Source of the DNA: an uncultured Eubacteriales bacterium
Lineage (GTDB): Bacteria; Bacillota; Clostridia; Christensenellales; Aristaeellaceae
Assembly (NCBI GenBank): GCA_902761755.1
Contig: CACWLP010000014.1
Span: forward strand, 1 to 58,662
Reading direction: 5' to 3'
DNA: 58,662 nucleotides
The notes beneath the pieces are model-generated. The model saw nothing but the letters and a program-made list of their open reading frames with translations. It ran no database searches and was not told the origin of the DNA. Below, in pieces: positions 48,692 through 57,452 of this stretch. The stretch's first letter is position 1, and each line of letters begins with the position of its first letter. The position numbers and the translations under genes were made by a program.

Positions 48692-49720
48692 ATGCTGAAA
48701 AAACTCCTGTGCGTATTCGTGATCCTGGCGCTTTGTGTGCCGGTATTATCCCGTGGAGAAGAGGAATTCCGTTGGACTTGGGGGCCTCTGGAGAAGCTGG
48801 TGCTGACAGAGGAAAGGTATTTTGAAATACGAAATCGTATTGATTGTGCGGAAGATTTGAGGGTACGCCGTTATATTAAAGCGTTTACGCCAAATTTTTT
48901 TTACAGAAGCCTGGAAGATATGCTGCGCTTCAGCATGGACGACGGCCCATTTGCCATAACGCCTATCCTGGTCTGCCGCAACATTCTGATGGAGCTGGCG
49001 GAGGAAGGAACGCTGACGGAAGAAGACAGGGCCTGGACTGTCAGCCTCGTTGTCGCCTTGGAAGAATGCCTGGCTACGGGGAACGACGCGGACTTAACGG
49101 CACTTCTTGAAGGTGCGGCCGGCAATCCGGCGCATACGCAGATACTGGATCGGAAGTATTATATGTCAAAATCTACGCGGCAAGATATGTTACGGAGTAT
49201 GCAGCTGGCTTTGGAAATGATCGGCTACAGCGACGAAGAATACAGGGCGGATACCAGGTTCAGCGATTTCAGCCGGCCGCTTTTCTCCATTCGGCCTGAC
49301 GGAACCGCGGCGCTTCTGTATTATCCGAGGGGCGACAGCGAATACACGGTCCCTGCGGAATATGAGGGTCATCCGGTGAAAGCCGTGGGTATTGGGGCTT
49401 TTTCTGAGTGCGCAGGGCTTAAAAGCGTGGTGATTCCGGAAAGCGTGACGGCGATCGGACATTCGGCCTTCAGCAAATGCGCCGATCTTGAAAGCATCGT
49501 GATCCCATCCGGCGTAACGAAAATCGCGCCGTTCACGTTTTCCGGATGCGTCAGACTGAAAAACGTGGAGATCCCCGCAAGCGTTACGGAGATCAGCGAC
49601 TATGCGTTCAGCGGATTGTACTCGTACGATTCAGACGAGTCCAGGATCCGGGTATATGCCGGGAGCTATGCCGAGCAGTTCTGCACCGAAAACGGCATCC
49701 CCTACGAACTGACGGAATGA
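48692..49720 (+). CDS. Secreted leucine-rich-repeat protein, BspA type
   Basis: 342 residues. Signal peptide (LLCVFVILALCVPVLSRG), a helical middle part (~30-180) of unknown kind, then three to four BspA-like LRR_5 units from ~235: VGIGAFSECAGLKSVVIPESV, IGHSAFSKCADLESIVIPSGV, IAPFTFSGCVRLKNVEIPASV, ISDYAFSGL. It ends with the usual YAGSYAEQFCTENGIPYEL cap. BspA proteins mediate surface or host contacts in other bacteria. Base composition of the first half is lower in GC than the neighbours. The ATG at 48692 follows GGTGG; a GTG nine bases upstream is less likely. Confidence 0.82.
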   Translation: MLKKLLCVFVILALCVPVLSRGEEEFRWTWGPLEKLVLTEERYFEIRNRIDCAEDLRVRRYIKAFTPNFFYRSLEDMLRFSMDDGPFAITPILVCRNILMELAEEGTLTEEDRAWTVSLVVALEECLATGNDADLTALLEGAAGNPAHTQILDRKYYMSKSTRQDMLRSMQLALEMIGYSDEEYRADTRFSDFSRPLFSIRPDGTAALLYYPRGDSEYTVPAEYEGHPVKAVGIGAFSECAGLKSVVIPESVTAIGHSAFSKCADLESIVIPSGVTKIAPFTFSGCVRLKNVEIPASVTEISDYAFSGLYSYDSDESRIRVYAGSYAEQFCTENGIPYELTE

Positions 49721-49733
49721 CGCCGCGGCGCAG

Positions 49734-49759
49734 CCGGCCCTTCGGTGGGCCGGTTTTTT
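49734..49759 (+). terminator. Terminator of the LRR gene
   Basis: CCGGCCC (49734-49740) / GGGCCGG (49747-49753) with a TTCGGT loop and TTTTTT. Confidence 0.85.
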
Positions 49760-49776
49760 CGTGCGGCGGTGCGCGT

Positions 49777-49805
49777 TTGCAAAGATCAGTCCGCTGTGGT
49801 ATACT
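49777..49805 (+). promoter_or_regulatory. Promoter of dxs-tlyA
   Basis: TTGCAA (49777-49782), 17-base spacer, TATACT (49800-49805) with extended TGG; 35 bases before the ATG. Confidence 0.6.
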
Positions 49806-49840
49806 GAAAACCCATACTTGATGGATGCTGGAGGAATGGC

Positions 49841-51694
49841 ATGCAGCTTTCCGAAATCCGATCCCCCGAAGACCTGCGGGGACTGAACGATAAAGAACTG
49901 AAAACCCTGGCGGGGGAGATCCGCACGGAGATCATCCGCACCGTCGCCCGGAACGGGGGCCATCTGGCCTCCAACCTGGGGGTGGTGGAAATGACCATCG
50001 CCCTCCACCGGGCCTTCGACTGCCCCCGGGACAGGATCGTATTCGACGTGGGGCACCAGTGCTACGCCCATAAAATGCTCACCGGGCGGTACGAAGCCTT
50101 TTCCACCCTGCGGCAGCTGGACGGCCTGTGCGGCTTTCCCCGCCGGGAGGAAAGCGAATACGACGCCTTCGATACCGGCCACGCTTCCACCGCCATATCC
50201 GCCGCGGCCGGGCTGGCCCGGGCCCGGGATCTGCTGGGCGGCGATTGGCACGTGGCCGCGCTGGTGGGCGACGGGGCGCTGACCGGCGGCATGTGCTACG
50301 AGGCCCTCAGCGACGTGGGCAGCCGCAGGACCCAGCTGCTCCTGATCATCAACGACAATGAAATGTCCATTTCCCGGAACACCGGGGCCCTGGCCAAGCA
50401 GCTCACCCGCCTGCGCCTCAGCCGGGGCTGGCTGGGGATGAAGCACAGCGTGGCGGAGGGCCTGCTGCGGGTGCCGGGCGTCGGCAAGGGGCTGCACCGG
50501 GCGTTCCAGAAGGTCAAAAACCGGCTGCGCAACGCCCTGGTGAAGGACCGGTTTTTCACCGCCCTGGGCTTCCGCTATTTCGGGCCCATCGACGGCCACG
50601 ACATCCGGGCGATGGAAAAGACGTTCCGTCGGCTGATGGAAATGCAGGAGCCCGTGGCCGTGCATGTGGTGACGAAAAAAGGCGCGGGCTTTGCGGAGGC
50701 CGAGGAAAAGCCGGAAAAATACCACGGCGTGGCCCCCTTCGTGCTGGATAACGGGCGGACGCGGAACCATTCCGGCCCCTCCGCCGGCGCGTCCGCAGGG
50801 CAGCACGCCTGCGCCCTGGCGGAAAAGGACGCGCGGGTCTGCGCCGTCACCGCCGCCATGACGGACAGCACGGGCTTCGGGCCCTTTGCGAAGCAATTCC
50901 CGGACAGGCTGTTCGACGTGGGCATCGCCGAGGAACACGCCGTCACCCTGGCCGCCGGGCTGGCCGCCGGGGGCATGCGGCCCATGGCGGTGATTTACGA
51001 ATCCTTCATGCAGCGCGCTTTCGACCAGATCGCCGTGGACGTGTGCCTGCAGAAGCTGCCGGTGCTCTTCCTGATGGACCGGGCGGGCATCGGCGGCGAG
51101 GACGGGGCCACCCACCACGGCATCCTGGGGGTTTCCATGCTGCGGGCGGTGCCCGGGCTGCCCGTTCTGGCGCCCCGCTGCCCGGAGGAGCTGCGGGGGA
51201 TGATGGACTGGGCGTTTTCCCAGGACGGCCCCGCGGCCATCCGCTACCCCCGGGATCTGCCGGAGGGGCTGCCGGCCTGCGGCGGGTTTTCCTTCGGGAA
51301 ATGGGAAACTCTGCGGGAAGGGAAGGACGCGGCGATCCTGGCGTCCTCGGCCATTCTGAAGGAGTGCATGGACGCGGCGGCGCTGCTGGACAAGGCAGGC
51401 GTTTCCGCATCCGTGATCAACGCCTCCACCCTCCGCCCCCTGGACGTGGATATGCTGCGGGCGCTTCATGAAAAGGGCGTTCCTGTATTCACCGTGGAGG
51501 AGCATATGCGCGCCGGCGGCTTCGGGGAAGCGGTGGCGGCCCACTGTGTCCGGGCGGGGCTCACGCCGCCCCTGGGCATGCTCGCCATCGACGCGCCTTT
51601 CGTGCCCCACGGCAGCCGCGCCGGACTGCTCAGGCGCCTTAAGCTGGACGCGGAAGGCATCGCGGAAACGATCCGGAAGGCGGTGAAACCGTGA
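49841..51694 (+). CDS. dxs: 1-deoxy-D-xylulose-5-phosphate synthase
   Basis: 617 residues. Dxs joins pyruvate and glyceraldehyde 3-phosphate, the first step of the MEP isoprenoid pathway, using thiamine diphosphate. Seen: GGHLASNLGVVE and DVGHQCYAHKMLTGR (phosphate binding), the ThDP motif GDGALTGGMCYEA..NDN, IDGHD, the DVGIAEEHAVT catalytic glutamate and DRAGIGGEDGATHHG. All domains complete. AGGAGGAATGGC before the ATG. The stop overlaps tlyA by four bases (GTGA), the common clostridial dxs-tlyA pair. Confidence 0.95.
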   Translation: MQLSEIRSPEDLRGLNDKELKTLAGEIRTEIIRTVARNGGHLASNLGVVEMTIALHRAFDCPRDRIVFDVGHQCYAHKMLTGRYEAFSTLRQLDGLCGFPRREESEYDAFDTGHASTAISAAAGLARARDLLGGDWHVAALVGDGALTGGMCYEALSDVGSRRTQLLLIINDNEMSISRNTGALAKQLTRLRLSRGWLGMKHSVAEGLLRVPGVGKGLHRAFQKVKNRLRNALVKDRFFTALGFRYFGPIDGHDIRAMEKTFRRLMEMQEPVAVHVVTKKGAGFAEAEEKPEKYHGVAPFVLDNGRTRNHSGPSAGASAGQHACALAEKDARVCAVTAAMTDSTGFGPFAKQFPDRLFDVGIAEEHAVTLAAGLAAGGMRPMAVIYESFMQRAFDQIAVDVCLQKLPVLFLMDRAGIGGEDGATHHGILGVSMLRAVPGLPVLAPRCPEELRGMMDWAFSQDGPAAIRYPRDLPEGLPACGGFSFGKWETLREGKDAAILASSAILKECMDAAALLDKAGVSASVINASTLRPLDVDMLRALHEKGVPVFTVEEHMRAGGFGEAVAAHCVRAGLTPPLGMLAIDAPFVPHGSRAGLLRRLKLDAEGIAETIRKAVKP

Positions 51695-52488
51695 AGCAGC
51701 GTGCGGACGTATGGCTGGCGGCCCGGGGATTGGCCGAAAGCCGGGAAAAGGCCCAGGCGCTGATCATGGCGGGCCGGGTATACGTGGGGGAAAGAAAAGT
51801 GCTCAAATCTTCCGAGCAGATCGGGGAGGAGGAGCCGCTGCACGTCCGGGGCGATCAGAACGCCTTCGCCAGCCGGGGCGGGCACAAGCTGGAAAAGGCC
51901 ATCGCCGCCTTCGGGGCGGATGTGGCCGGGGCAGTCGCCATGGATATCGGCGCGGCCACCGGCGGATTCACGGACGTGCTGCTGCGCCACGGGGCGGCGC
52001 ACGTGTATGCCATCGACGTGGGCTACGGCCAGCTGGACTGGCGGCTGCGCAACGATCCCCGGGTGACGGTGATGGAGCGCACCAACGCCCGCGCCCTGAC
52101 CGCGGAGCAGTTTCCCGAAAGGCCCAATCTGGCGGTGATGGACGTGAGCTTCATTTCCATCAGGCTGATATTGCCCGCCGCTGCGGCGGTGATGGGGGAA
52201 AAGGGCCGGTTCCTCACCCTCATCAAGCCCCAGTTCGAGGCCGGGCGCGGCCAGGTGGGCAAGCATGGGGTGGTCCGGGAAAAGGAGATCCACGAGCGGG
52301 TGATCGGGGAAATCTGCCTGTTTGCGCCCACGTTCGGCTGGCACGTGCGGGATCTGACCTTTTCTCCCATCAAAGGCCCGGCGGGAAACATCGAATTCCT
52401 GGCGGACATTCAGCCGGGAGAGGGGAACATGATCTCCGCCGAGCGCATCCAGGCGCTGGTGGATCAGGCCCACAGAGAGCTGAAATAG
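51691..52488 (+). CDS. tlyA: TlyA-family 16S/23S rRNA 2'-O-methyltransferase
   Basis: 265 residues from a GTG start inside the dxs stop. An S4 RNA-binding domain (1-~60) is followed by an FtsJ-like SAM methyltransferase: SRGGHKLEKA, the SAM loop DIGAATGGFTD, DVGYGQLDWRLRND, and the K-D-K-E-type residues within LIKPQFEAGR and VSFISIRLILP. TlyA methylates cytidines 1409 (16S) and 1920 (23S) in mycobacteria; also called hemolysin A. Followed by a terminator. Confidence 0.93.
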   Translation: MKQRADVWLAARGLAESREKAQALIMAGRVYVGERKVLKSSEQIGEEEPLHVRGDQNAFASRGGHKLEKAIAAFGADVAGAVAMDIGAATGGFTDVLLRHGAAHVYAIDVGYGQLDWRLRNDPRVTVMERTNARALTAEQFPERPNLAVMDVSFISIRLILPAAAAVMGEKGRFLTLIKPQFEAGRGQVGKHGVVREKEIHERVIGEICLFAPTFGWHVRDLTFSPIKGPAGNIEFLADIQPGEGNMISAERIQALVDQAHRELK

Positions 52489-52496
52489 CAAAAAAT

Positions 52497-52535
52497 AACG
52501 CCCCGTTTGCCGGAAAAAGCAAGCGGGGCGTTTTT
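52497..52535. terminator. Hairpin terminator between convergent units
   Basis: A 14-bp stem (52497-52510 with 52519-52532, one G-T pair), A-tract on the left and TTTTT on the right. Confidence 0.85.
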
Positions 52536-52552
52536 CTGCTGAGGGAATTCCT

Positions 52553-53758
52553 TCAGGGCCGGCTGAACACCGCCTCAGCGCCGTCCGGGAAGACGAAGGT
52601 AACGGAGGATTCGCCGCTGATCACGGAGAAACCGGAAAAATCATACTGGATGTCGGCGGGGTACAGCGGATTGACCGGCCTGCCCGCGACGGCACCGTAG
52701 GCGAATTCCTTTACGCCCTCCCCGGGGGTCCAGGAAAGGAGTAGGCGGGCGACGGCGTCGTCCATGCTGAGCTTTTCCTGCAGGGCGGGGCTGGCCGCCA
52801 GGGTGACCAGTACAGCGCCGGTACGGAAGAAATGGAGCTCCGCCCACAGGCCCATGCCGCCGTCCGCTTTTGCCTCCTCCGGGCTGTTGTGAATGGCGAT
52901 TTCCCCGGCGGTCAGGGAGGAAAGGGAAAAGCGGGCGCCGGAAAGGCCGCTGCGCCCCAGCGCGTCCCAGCGCGCGTTTTCTTCCGGATAGGCCGACCCA
53001 ACGGCCGCTTCGAGCTTTTGCTGCTCCTCCGGCGTCAGGATGTGCAGGGGATATTCCATGGGTGTCCAGCCCAGGGCGGAAGCACAGACGCCGCCAAATT
53101 GCAGGTTATACCATTTATCGCCGTACCGGACGCACTGCATGGCCTGAACGGCGGGATAGCCGTTGATCTCAAGCAGCGCCGTCAGTTCGGTGTAATCGTC
53201 CCCGCCGCTTAGGGCGAGGGGCGTGCCGTTGGTGACGATGCTGTCCGGAAAGCTGCCGTCCGTCAGATCCACGGGGCTGAGCCACCGGACGAATTCCACG
53301 TGGCCGATCAGACCGTTCAGCGGGGAATCGGCGAATAAAGCAGCAAACTCCTTTCGATCCTTCGACGTTTCGAAGCTGATCGGTCTGCCATCCAGCTTTG
53401 CGGCGCATTCCACGGCGCTTTGCAGCAGGCTGGTGGCGAGGGAGCCGTACCGGGCGTGCAGCACCAGGGAGCGGCTGTAATCATCCGGACAGGGGATGGA
53501 GAGAAGATCATGCGTGAGGAAAAAACCGCGCACGTTTATCTGGACGGAGGGATCGGCGTGCTCCACGTAGGATTCCAGGGCAAAGGTGGACAGCATACCG
53601 CCCACGTCGCCCCGGTTCAGGGCGTCGATATAGGCAAGCAGGGCTTCCTCCGGGGTATCATAGCCCGCGCCCTCCAGGCGGCCGCTTTCCGCCGCGGCGA
53701 AGGGGAGAAAAGAACAGGCAAGCGCCAGGATCAGAAGAAAAACGATCGGCTTCTTCAC
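52553..53758 (-). CDS. Secreted protein with N-terminal NTF2-like region (paralog 1)
   Basis: 401 residues. Signal peptide (IVFLLILALACSFLPFAAA). The region ~33-70, YDTPEEALLAYIDALNRGDVGGMLSTFALESYVEHAD, has the start of an NTF2/SnoaL-like alpha-beta fold. The remainder is mixed and ends in a beta-rich domain (GFSVISGESSVTFVFPDGAEAVFSR). Full-length paralog of the next gene (22-base gap), with shared blocks at the NTF2-like start, EEQQKLE, MGLWAELHFF/AGVYAEMRFF and the end. Function unknown; extracytoplasmic. Confidence 0.72.
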   Translation of the reverse strand: MKKPIVFLLILALACSFLPFAAAESGRLEGAGYDTPEEALLAYIDALNRGDVGGMLSTFALESYVEHADPSVQINVRGFFLTHDLLSIPCPDDYSRSLVLHARYGSLATSLLQSAVECAAKLDGRPISFETSKDRKEFAALFADSPLNGLIGHVEFVRWLSPVDLTDGSFPDSIVTNGTPLALSGGDDYTELTALLEINGYPAVQAMQCVRYGDKWYNLQFGGVCASALGWTPMEYPLHILTPEEQQKLEAAVGSAYPEENARWDALGRSGLSGARFSLSSLTAGEIAIHNSPEEAKADGGMGLWAELHFFRTGAVLVTLAASPALQEKLSMDDAVARLLLSWTPGEGVKEFAYGAVAGRPVNPLYPADIQYDFSGFSVISGESSVTFVFPDGAEAVFSRP

Positions 53759-53780
53759 GGGATTTCGCCTCCTTCTCTTG

Positions 53781-54980
53781 TTACTGCCGGCGGAATACGG
53801 CTTCCGTGCCGTCCTGCAGGGTGAATACCACGCTGGTTTCGTCCATGCGGATGCTGAGATCCGTCAGATCCAGGGCGATATCCTCGTCATGGAACGCCCT
53901 GAAATTCGGGAATGTGAAAGTTTTCCCGCGCTTTGCAACGGTATATTCCGTGCTGATCCCGGAGGGATTCCAGGAAAAACGGATGTGGGCGGTGGGATCG
54001 TCCATGGACAGGGCCTGCTGCAGGGCGGGAGCAGCCCATACGGTGATGATGCCGCCGCCCACGCTGAAGAAGCGCATCTCTGCGTACACGCCCGCGCCGC
54101 CGCCGTCCGCCTGGGCATCCTCCGGGCTGCCGCAGAGGGCGACCCCCGGGGCGTTCAGGGCTTCCAGCTGCCACAGGGAGCCGCCCAGATCGCTTGCGCG
54201 GAGCGCGTCCCATTGTGCGGTCTCCTCCGCGTGATCCTCCGCCAGGGTGTTTTCGAGCCTTTGCTGCTCCTGATCGTCGGGGAGGATCAGAAACGCTTCC
54301 AGGGAGCTTTCGGTCATATACTGCTGTGCTTTGCCGGGGCCGAGCAGATACCATCGGCCGTCGTACCGGGCGCATTGCAGCGAAAGATACGCGTTATTTC
54401 CGTTGATCCGCAGGTGCGCCGCCAATTCCGCCAGGTCCTCCGCGCCGCTGTACGCCGCTTCCACGACGGCGTCGCCGCCCCAGCGGGGATCCGCGGCGAT
54501 GCCGCCCGTCACCGCCGCCGGGCTGATCCATTCCACGAACTCCACGTGGCCTTTCAGATCGTACAGCGGCGAGGAAACGAACAGCGCTTCCACCTCCGGG
54601 TAACTGACTGACTGCGTATTCATGCCCATCCCCACTGCGTACTCGCCGAAGGACAGCAGCAGATCGGATGCGATCCTGCCGTATCTTGCGTGCGTCACCA
54701 GGGAACGGAGAAAGCCGTCGGTATAGGGGATGCTGTAAATGCTGTTATAAATAAATCGGCTGTTATGCTCCAGGCTGAGGATGGGATCGGCATGGGCGGC
54801 GAAGGATTCCATGGCGAAGGCGGAGAGCATGCCGCCCGCGTCCGCCCGGTTCAGGGCGTCCACGAAAGCCAGCGCCGCTTCCTCCGGCGTGTCGAAGCCG
54901 TCCCCCTCCAGGCGGACGCTTTCCGCCGCCGCGGGGACCGTGAGCGCCAGGAGCAGCAGCAGGACCAGGATTTTTTTCAT
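53781..54980 (-). CDS. Secreted protein with N-terminal NTF2-like region (paralog 2)
   Basis: 399 residues. Signal peptide (ILVLLLLLALTVPAAA). Same architecture as the downstream paralog: FDTPEEAALAFVDALNRADAGGMLSAFAMESFAAHAD at the start, QEQQRLEN, YAEMRFFSVGGGIITVWAAP in the middle, and TSVVFTLQDGTEAVFRR at the end. The two have diverged throughout, suggesting an old duplication with separate ligands. First gene of the pair, with its own promoter. Confidence 0.72.
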   Translation of the reverse strand: MKKILVLLLLLALTVPAAAESVRLEGDGFDTPEEAALAFVDALNRADAGGMLSAFAMESFAAHADPILSLEHNSRFIYNSIYSIPYTDGFLRSLVTHARYGRIASDLLLSFGEYAVGMGMNTQSVSYPEVEALFVSSPLYDLKGHVEFVEWISPAAVTGGIAADPRWGGDAVVEAAYSGAEDLAELAAHLRINGNNAYLSLQCARYDGRWYLLGPGKAQQYMTESSLEAFLILPDDQEQQRLENTLAEDHAEETAQWDALRASDLGGSLWQLEALNAPGVALCGSPEDAQADGGGAGVYAEMRFFSVGGGIITVWAAPALQQALSMDDPTAHIRFSWNPSGISTEYTVAKRGKTFTFPNFRAFHDEDIALDLTDLSIRMDETSVVFTLQDGTEAVFRRQ

Positions 54981-55016
54981 TCCGATCGCCTCCGTTATCG
55001 CGTGGATGCCGGTGAC

Positions 55017-55045
55017 ATTATACCATGTCTTTTCCCGTCGATCAA
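55017..55045 (-). promoter_or_regulatory. Promoter of the NTF2-like pair
   Basis: Minus strand: TTGATC (55040-55045), 17-base spacer, TATAAT (55017-55022). Confidence 0.65.
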
Positions 55046-55060
55046 TCCCGCCGCGGGGGA

Positions 55061-55098
55061 GGAAAGCGCTTGTAAACGAAGCGGAAACGTGCTATAAC
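55061..55098 (+). promoter_or_regulatory. PTS promoter with overlapping cre-like site
   Basis: TTGTAA (55070-55075), 17-base spacer, TATAAC (55093-55098) with extended TGC. The 14-mer GGAAAGCGCTTGTA (55061-55074) matches 11 of 14 positions of the palindromic CcpA site TGAAAGCGCTTTCA and covers the -35, so carbon catabolite repression of the PTS gene is likely (inference). Confidence 0.55.
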
Positions 55099-55156
55099 AG
55101 ATTTAGCCGGATACAGATCCATCCAACGAAAGACCGCATCGGAAAGGGGCCTGTCT

Positions 55157-56713
55157 ATGAACAAGATTCAGAAAAGGGGGAAAGGCATGCTGATGGCGGC
55201 GGTAAAATACCTGCAGAAGCTGGGCAAATCCATCATGCTGCCGGTGGCGTGCCTGCCGCTGAGCGGTATCCTGATGGGGATCGGGTATCTGCTGTGCCCG
55301 GCGTCCATGCAGGGCGGAGCCATCGCCGGGGCCGGCCCGGTGATCGGCATGTTCCTGGTGAAGGCGGGGGGCGCGCTGATCGACCATATCGCGCTTTTGT
55401 TCGCCGTGGGCATCGGCGTGGGCATGTCCGACGATCAGAACGGCACCGCGGGGATCACGGCGCTGGTTTCCTGGCTGATCATTACCATCCTGCTGAGCGC
55501 GGATACGGTGCAGAAGCTCATGCCGTCCATCGCGGACAGGCCGGAGGCGCTGCTGGCTTTCAAAAAAATCGAAAACCCGTTCATCGGCATCCTGGCCGGG
55601 CTGATCGGGGCGGAAAGCTATAACCGGTTCAAGAATACGTCCCTGCCGGAATGGCTGGCGTTTTTCAGCCGCCGGCGCAGCACGGTGATCATGAGCGGGC
55701 TCATTTCCATCGCGGCTGCGGCGCTGCTGTTCTTCGTGTGGCCGGTGCTTTTCGGCGGCCTGGTGCGCCTGGGGCAGGGGATCGCCGGGCTGGGGGCCGT
55801 GGGCGCGGGCCTGTACGCCTTCCTCAACCGGCTGCTGATCCCACTGGGGCTGCATCACGCGCTGAACAACGTGTTCTGGTTCGACACCATCGGCCTGGGG
55901 GATCTGACCCACTTCTGGGCGGGGCACACCAGCGCGGATGTCACCTGGTCCCTGGGCATGTATATGTCCGGCTTCTTTCCCTGCATGATGTTCGGCGTGC
56001 CGGGGGCGGCGCTGGCCATGATCCGCAGCGCGAAAACGAAAAGGCGCAAATACGCCGTGGGCATCCTGGCGTCCGCGGCGCTGTGCGCCTTTGCCTGCGG
56101 GATCACGGAGCCCTTTGAATTCGCCTTCATGTTCGCCGCCCCGGCGCTGTACGCGGCGTACGCGCTTTTGTACGGCGTGTTTACGTATGTAACGGCGCTG
56201 ACGGGGTTTCGGGCGGGCTTTTCCTTTTCGGCGGGCGCCACGGACCTGCTGTTTTCCGCTTCGCTCCCGGCGGCCCGGGATACCTGGCTGATCCTGCCCT
56301 TGGGCGCGGCGGCGTTCGCGGCGTTCTATTTCACCTTCCGGGTGATGATCCGGAAGCTGCATCTGAATACCCCGGGCAACGAAGCGGATCTTCCACCGGA
56401 AGGGGAAGCCGCCCCGGAAGAACAGCCGCAGCCCGGGGAAGACGGCGAAGCGGACTGCGTGGCAGGGGGCGTGAACGTTACATCCCTGCTCCGCGGGCTC
56501 GGCGGCGCCGGCAATATCCGCAGCCTGGACAGCTGCGCCACCCGGCTGCGGCTGGAAGTCCGGGACGCCGGGCAGGTGCAGGATGCAGCACTCAAAAAAG
56601 CGGGCGCCCGGGGCGTTGTTCGCCTCGGGGATACGGCGGTGCAGGTTATCATCGGGCTGAAGGTCCAGGCGGTGGCCGATGCGCTGCGGGAAAAGCTCCG
56701 CCCGGGGGCATGA
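55157..56713 (+). CDS. PTS EIIBC component, glucose/N-acetylglucosamine family
   Basis: 518 residues. An IIC membrane domain (~15-415) carries the GITEPFEF loop and PLGLHHALNNVFWFD..G typical of the glucose/GlcNAc superfamily; a ~35-residue acidic linker (PPEGEAAPEEQPQPGEDGE) leads to an IIB domain with the phosphorylated Cys460 in SLDSCATRLRLEV. IIB passes phosphate from EIIA to the sugar during import. No IIA domain is fused and no EIIA gene is next to it, so EIIA comes from elsewhere. The start may be 55157 or the ATG at 55187, both with purine-rich sites. GlcNAc versus glucose cannot be decided. Confidence 0.88.
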   Translation: MNKIQKRGKGMLMAAVKYLQKLGKSIMLPVACLPLSGILMGIGYLLCPASMQGGAIAGAGPVIGMFLVKAGGALIDHIALLFAVGIGVGMSDDQNGTAGITALVSWLIITILLSADTVQKLMPSIADRPEALLAFKKIENPFIGILAGLIGAESYNRFKNTSLPEWLAFFSRRRSTVIMSGLISIAAAALLFFVWPVLFGGLVRLGQGIAGLGAVGAGLYAFLNRLLIPLGLHHALNNVFWFDTIGLGDLTHFWAGHTSADVTWSLGMYMSGFFPCMMFGVPGAALAMIRSAKTKRRKYAVGILASAALCAFACGITEPFEFAFMFAAPALYAAYALLYGVFTYVTALTGFRAGFSFSAGATDLLFSASLPAARDTWLILPLGAAAFAAFYFTFRVMIRKLHLNTPGNEADLPPEGEAAPEEQPQPGEDGEADCVAGGVNVTSLLRGLGGAGNIRSLDSCATRLRLEVRDAGQVQDAALKKAGARGVVRLGDTAVQVIIGLKVQAVADALREKLRPGA

Positions 56714-56830
56714 AGCCCGGCAAAGATCGGCAAAGCGCCGTTCGGCCCTCCGCTTCCGGCACCCCTGCCCAGAGCGCCTATGGCCCCGCTCGTCGCAAGG
56801 GCCGACCCGGCGAATATCCAAGTTACGCAA

Positions 56831-56861
56831 AAAACCCGCCGACAGCCGTCAGCGGGTTTTT
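56831..56861 (+). terminator. Terminator of the PTS gene
   Basis: AAAACCCGC (56831-56839) / GCGGGTTTT (56852-56860) with a short inner GAC/GTC pairing; A- and T-tracts on both sides. Confidence 0.75.
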
Positions 56862-57159
56862 GCATTGGCAGGGGAAGAAGGATTCGAAATATAAATATTG
56901 CGTTTTTTGTGTGATTATTCGTGATAAAAAACCATTGAAAAATAAGGATTTCTGCGTGTTTCTGTGTTTATCCGTTATCATGTGTTTTATGCGGTGTGGG
57001 TAAAAGTGTGGATCAAAAAAAGGGTGAAATTTCAGGATAGTTAAACGATTGATTTTGTGCTGTTATCATGATAAAATAATTATGCTCAAATGCTGCTGCT
57101 TGCACACGTCGGGGACAAACGCTCTCCGGCGTGTTGCTTTTTCGCTTGAATGCCGGAGA

Positions 57160-57185
57160 CAGAAAAAGCGGCGATTTCTCGCCGC
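57160..57185 (-). terminator. Terminator of the element-edge genes
   Basis: Minus strand: GCGGCGA-GAAA-TCGCCGC (57168-57185) followed by TTTTTCTG; 33 bases after the stop of the last minus-strand gene. Confidence 0.75.
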
Positions 57186-57217
57186 CCTGGGTGGGGTTCT
57201 GTCCGGTCGGGTTGTGG

Positions 57218-57433
57218 TTACAATTTTTTCAATTTGCGGTTGATCGTGCAGTGATTGCCCTGATAGAAGCCGTACCGGAATGCGGTGGCGATTGCGGCCC
57301 ATGTAACGTTGAAGTCCTCCCCCTGCGTTATCTTGAATATGAGCGAACGCATTTGCTCACAATTCATATCATAACAATCAGGAATGAAATTACCGGAACG
57401 GACCTTCTCTGCTGCTTTTTCCATTCTTTCCAT
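57218..57433 (-). CDS. Small unknown protein at the edge of a mobile element
   Basis: 71 residues, soluble, helical and basic at the end (TINRKLKKL). It contains MNCEQMRSLIFKITQGEDFNVTWAAIATAFRYGFYQG, which could form a helix-turn-helix-like fold but no family was recognised. AAGGAGG nine bases before the ATG. It follows the FtsK-type gene by 19 bases and is last in the unit, ending near a terminator. Confidence 0.65.
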   Translation of the reverse strand: MERMEKAAEKVRSGNFIPDCYDMNCEQMRSLIFKITQGEDFNVTWAAIATAFRYGFYQGNHCTINRKLKKL

Positions 57434-57452
57434 TTTTGTTTGTCCTCCTTCT

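Larger units (their letters stand above)
56714..57217. other. Intergenic region with terminator and AT-rich stretch (504 bp, no gene)
   Basis: No convincing gene. 56714-56825 is GC-rich like the chromosome; a terminator follows at 56831; then 56885-57080 is clearly AT-rich with runs of A and T and several short imperfect palindromes (e.g. TTATCATGATAA near 57062). The change in composition coincides with the change to mobile-element type genes and may include an element end. Confidence 0.5.

Noticed and set aside
55103-56830. Open frame of 575 codons antisense to the PTS gene
   Set aside because: Overlaps a clear EIIBC gene entirely; R/G/H/Q-rich shadow.
57049-57243. 64-codon plus-strand open frame in the AT-rich region
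   Set aside because: No ribosome site, no family pattern, and it crosses the minus-strand terminator and gene end.
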